NCBI GenBank assembly: GCA_015494065.1
Contig: WGCA01000049.1
Coordinates: forward strand, 1 to 51,134
Direction of reading: 5' to 3'
From: Thermodesulfobacteriaceae bacterium
Lineage (GTDB): Bacteria > Desulfobacterota > Thermodesulfobacteria > Thermodesulfobacteriales > Thermodesulfatatoraceae
DNA length: 51,134 nucleotides
Shown here: piece after piece, positions 50,330 through 51,134 of the stretch
How the letters are laid out: every line of letters begins with the position of its first letter
Position numbering within the stretch: position 1 is the stretch's first letter
Translations under genes and position numbers: made by a program
Notes under the pieces: model-generated
The model's database searches: none
The model's input: only the letters and a program-made list of their open reading frames with translations
What the model was told of the DNA's origin: nothing

Positions 50330-51028
50330 ATGAGATGGTTAATTATCCTCCTCTTGGGGTTTTTCTTTGGTTTTAGCGCACCGGCAGCAGGCCAGAAGTG
50401 GCAGGCCAAGGAGCTTGAAAGGCTCTTCTTAAAAGCTGTCAAAGAAAAGCTTCCCTGGGTCAACGGAAGGATTGTGCTAAAGCGTTTTTTGGTGGAACCC
50501 CAAAGGCTTGAAACACCCCCGGGCACCCTCGTCAAGCTTCGCTTTCACGCCTCCCCCAGGCTGGGGGCCAATACCGTACTATTTGTCTTCGAAAAGGGGG
50601 GCCAGACCGTGGCCCGCGCCCGGGCTATCGGCGTGGTGGAGGCGGAAATTCCCGTCCTGGTGGCCAAACGTCCCCTGGCCCGGGGAAGCATCCTCACCGA
50701 AGAAGACCTAGCGGTGGAGTTGCGCCCGGCCTCAAGGCTTCCTAAGGACATCCTTATCCACAAAGAAGAGGCCCTGGGCAAGCGGCTTAAAAGGAGCCTC
50801 AGGGCCGGTGAAATCTTGAGGAGTTACGCCGTCGAAACCCCGCCCCTTATCAAACGGGGGGCCCTGGTGCGCATCCTGGCGGAAGGACCTGGTTTCACTG
50901 TAAGCGCCGTGGGAGAGGCCCGCACAGACGGCCGCCGGGGAGAAATAATCAAGGTGCGCAACCTCTCCAGTAAAAAAGAAATCTTCGCCCAGGTAGTAGA
51001 CGAAAAAACGGTAAGGGTCAGTTTCTGA
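50330..51028 (+). CDS. flgA: Flagellar P-ring assembly chaperone FlgA
   Basis: 232 aa with a signal peptide (about 1-20, FSAPAAG), and a C-terminal SAF domain (about 110-232: VLVAKRPLARGSILTEEDLA, VEIAK-like ALVRILAEGPGFTVSAVGEA, NLSSKKEIFAQVVDEKTVRV). Periplasmic chaperone for P-ring (FlgI) assembly. It starts 3 bp after flgG and ends overlapping flgH (TGATG). Confidence 0.88.
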   Translation: MRWLIILLLGFFFGFSAPAAGQKWQAKELERLFLKAVKEKLPWVNGRIVLKRFLVEPQRLETPPGTLVKLRFHASPRLGANTVLFVFEKGGQTVARARAIGVVEAEIPVLVAKRPLARGSILTEEDLAVELRPASRLPKDILIHKEEALGKRLKRSLRAGEILRSYAVETPPLIKRGALVRILAEGPGFTVSAVGEARTDGRRGEIIKVRNLSSKKEIFAQVVDEKTVRVSF

Positions 51029-51134
51029 TGAAAAGCAGACTGTTTCTTCTTTTGATCCTGCTAAGTTTTAGCGCCTGCACCACCACGCAGCCTAAAAAGA
51101 TCACCCCGCCCCCTCCTCCGCAGGTTTACGTACC
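51028..51134 (+). CDS. flgH: Flagellar L-ring lipoprotein FlgH, N-terminal part (cut by window end)
   Basis: The ATG overlaps the flgA stop. The visible 35 residues are a lipoprotein signal with lipobox LLSFSAC, then TTTQPKKITPPPPPQVYV, consistent with FlgH by position and lipobox. Only the beginning is seen. Confidence 0.65.
   Translation, partial: MKSRLFLLLILLSFSACTTTQPKKITPPPPPQVYV

Noticed and set aside
1-51134. CRISPR arrays, rRNA, prophage or toxin-antitoxin modules
   Set aside because: No regularly spaced repeats, rRNA segments or recognisable phage or toxin genes were seen in reading both strands.

Overview
The window reads as one chromosomal segment of a motile, Gram-negative, anaerobic bacterium, probably a thermophilic sulfur-metabolising member of the Thermodesulfobacteriota. 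That placement is inferred from gene content: a NuoEFG-less complex I, a molybdopterin oxidoreductase with a 16-Cys ferredoxin, a TauE-type sulfur-oxyanion exporter, DsrE and NapH-like proteins, MinD/ferredoxin ATPases and flagellar genes. No rRNA is present to settle it.

Layout. 1-129 is the 3' end of an IS110-family transposase. 286-10919 (minus strand) is an operon for an 11-subunit respiratory complex I (ferredoxin-nuoA-B-C-D-H-I-J-K-L-M-N) with no nuoE, nuoF or nuoG. 11118-13756 (minus) is a cytoplasmic molybdopterin enzyme with its own four-cluster ferredoxin. 13971-17602 (minus) is a tauE / small membrane protein / porin operon behind a candidate sigma-54 promoter, followed by genes for a sigma-54 response regulator, a histidine kinase and a companion membrane protein (17866-21289). 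21347-22578 holds a methyltransferase and scpA. A plus-strand housekeeping operon (22565-25735) carries a thioredoxin-like gene, trmO, a DUF4197 gene, rlmH, a glycosyltransferase and a PilZ gene. metG, ricT and trpF follow on the minus strand, then an HNH nuclease gene. 30012-36408 is a chemotaxis operon (cheY-cheB-cheR-cheA-dnaJ-like-cheW), next to a divergent MCP gene. Then come rdgB/rph, a NapH-like ferredoxin with a tiny CxxC partner, thiamine-binding and DsrE proteins, tRNA-Pro, a large AsmA-like protein, a LigD phosphoesterase domain, a MinD pair with a NifX-like protein, and flgF-flgG-flgA-flgH running off the right edge.

The most notable result is two genes with an in-frame UGA exactly where a conserved cysteine should be. 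In nuoB (9463-9975), UGA replaces the first Cys of the tandem pair that binds the N2 iron-sulfur cluster. In a thioredoxin-like gene (22565-22900), UGA replaces the second conserved Cys and is followed by a hairpin matching the bacterial SECIS rule. Read through, both give full-length proteins whose ends overlap their operon neighbours. Together they suggest a selenocysteine-decoding organism and possibly a selenocysteine ligand in complex I. No sel genes lie in this window, so this is an inference from sequence that needs the rest of the genome.

How the parts fit: the Mo enzyme and ferredoxins probably pass electrons from a sulfur or one-carbon substrate into the quinone pool and the NuoEFG-less complex I. 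The TauE/porin operon looks like a regulated route for sulfur oxyanions across both membranes, switched by its neighbouring two-component system. The chemotaxis and flagellar clusters provide taxis, with a zinc-binding (CZB) receptor.
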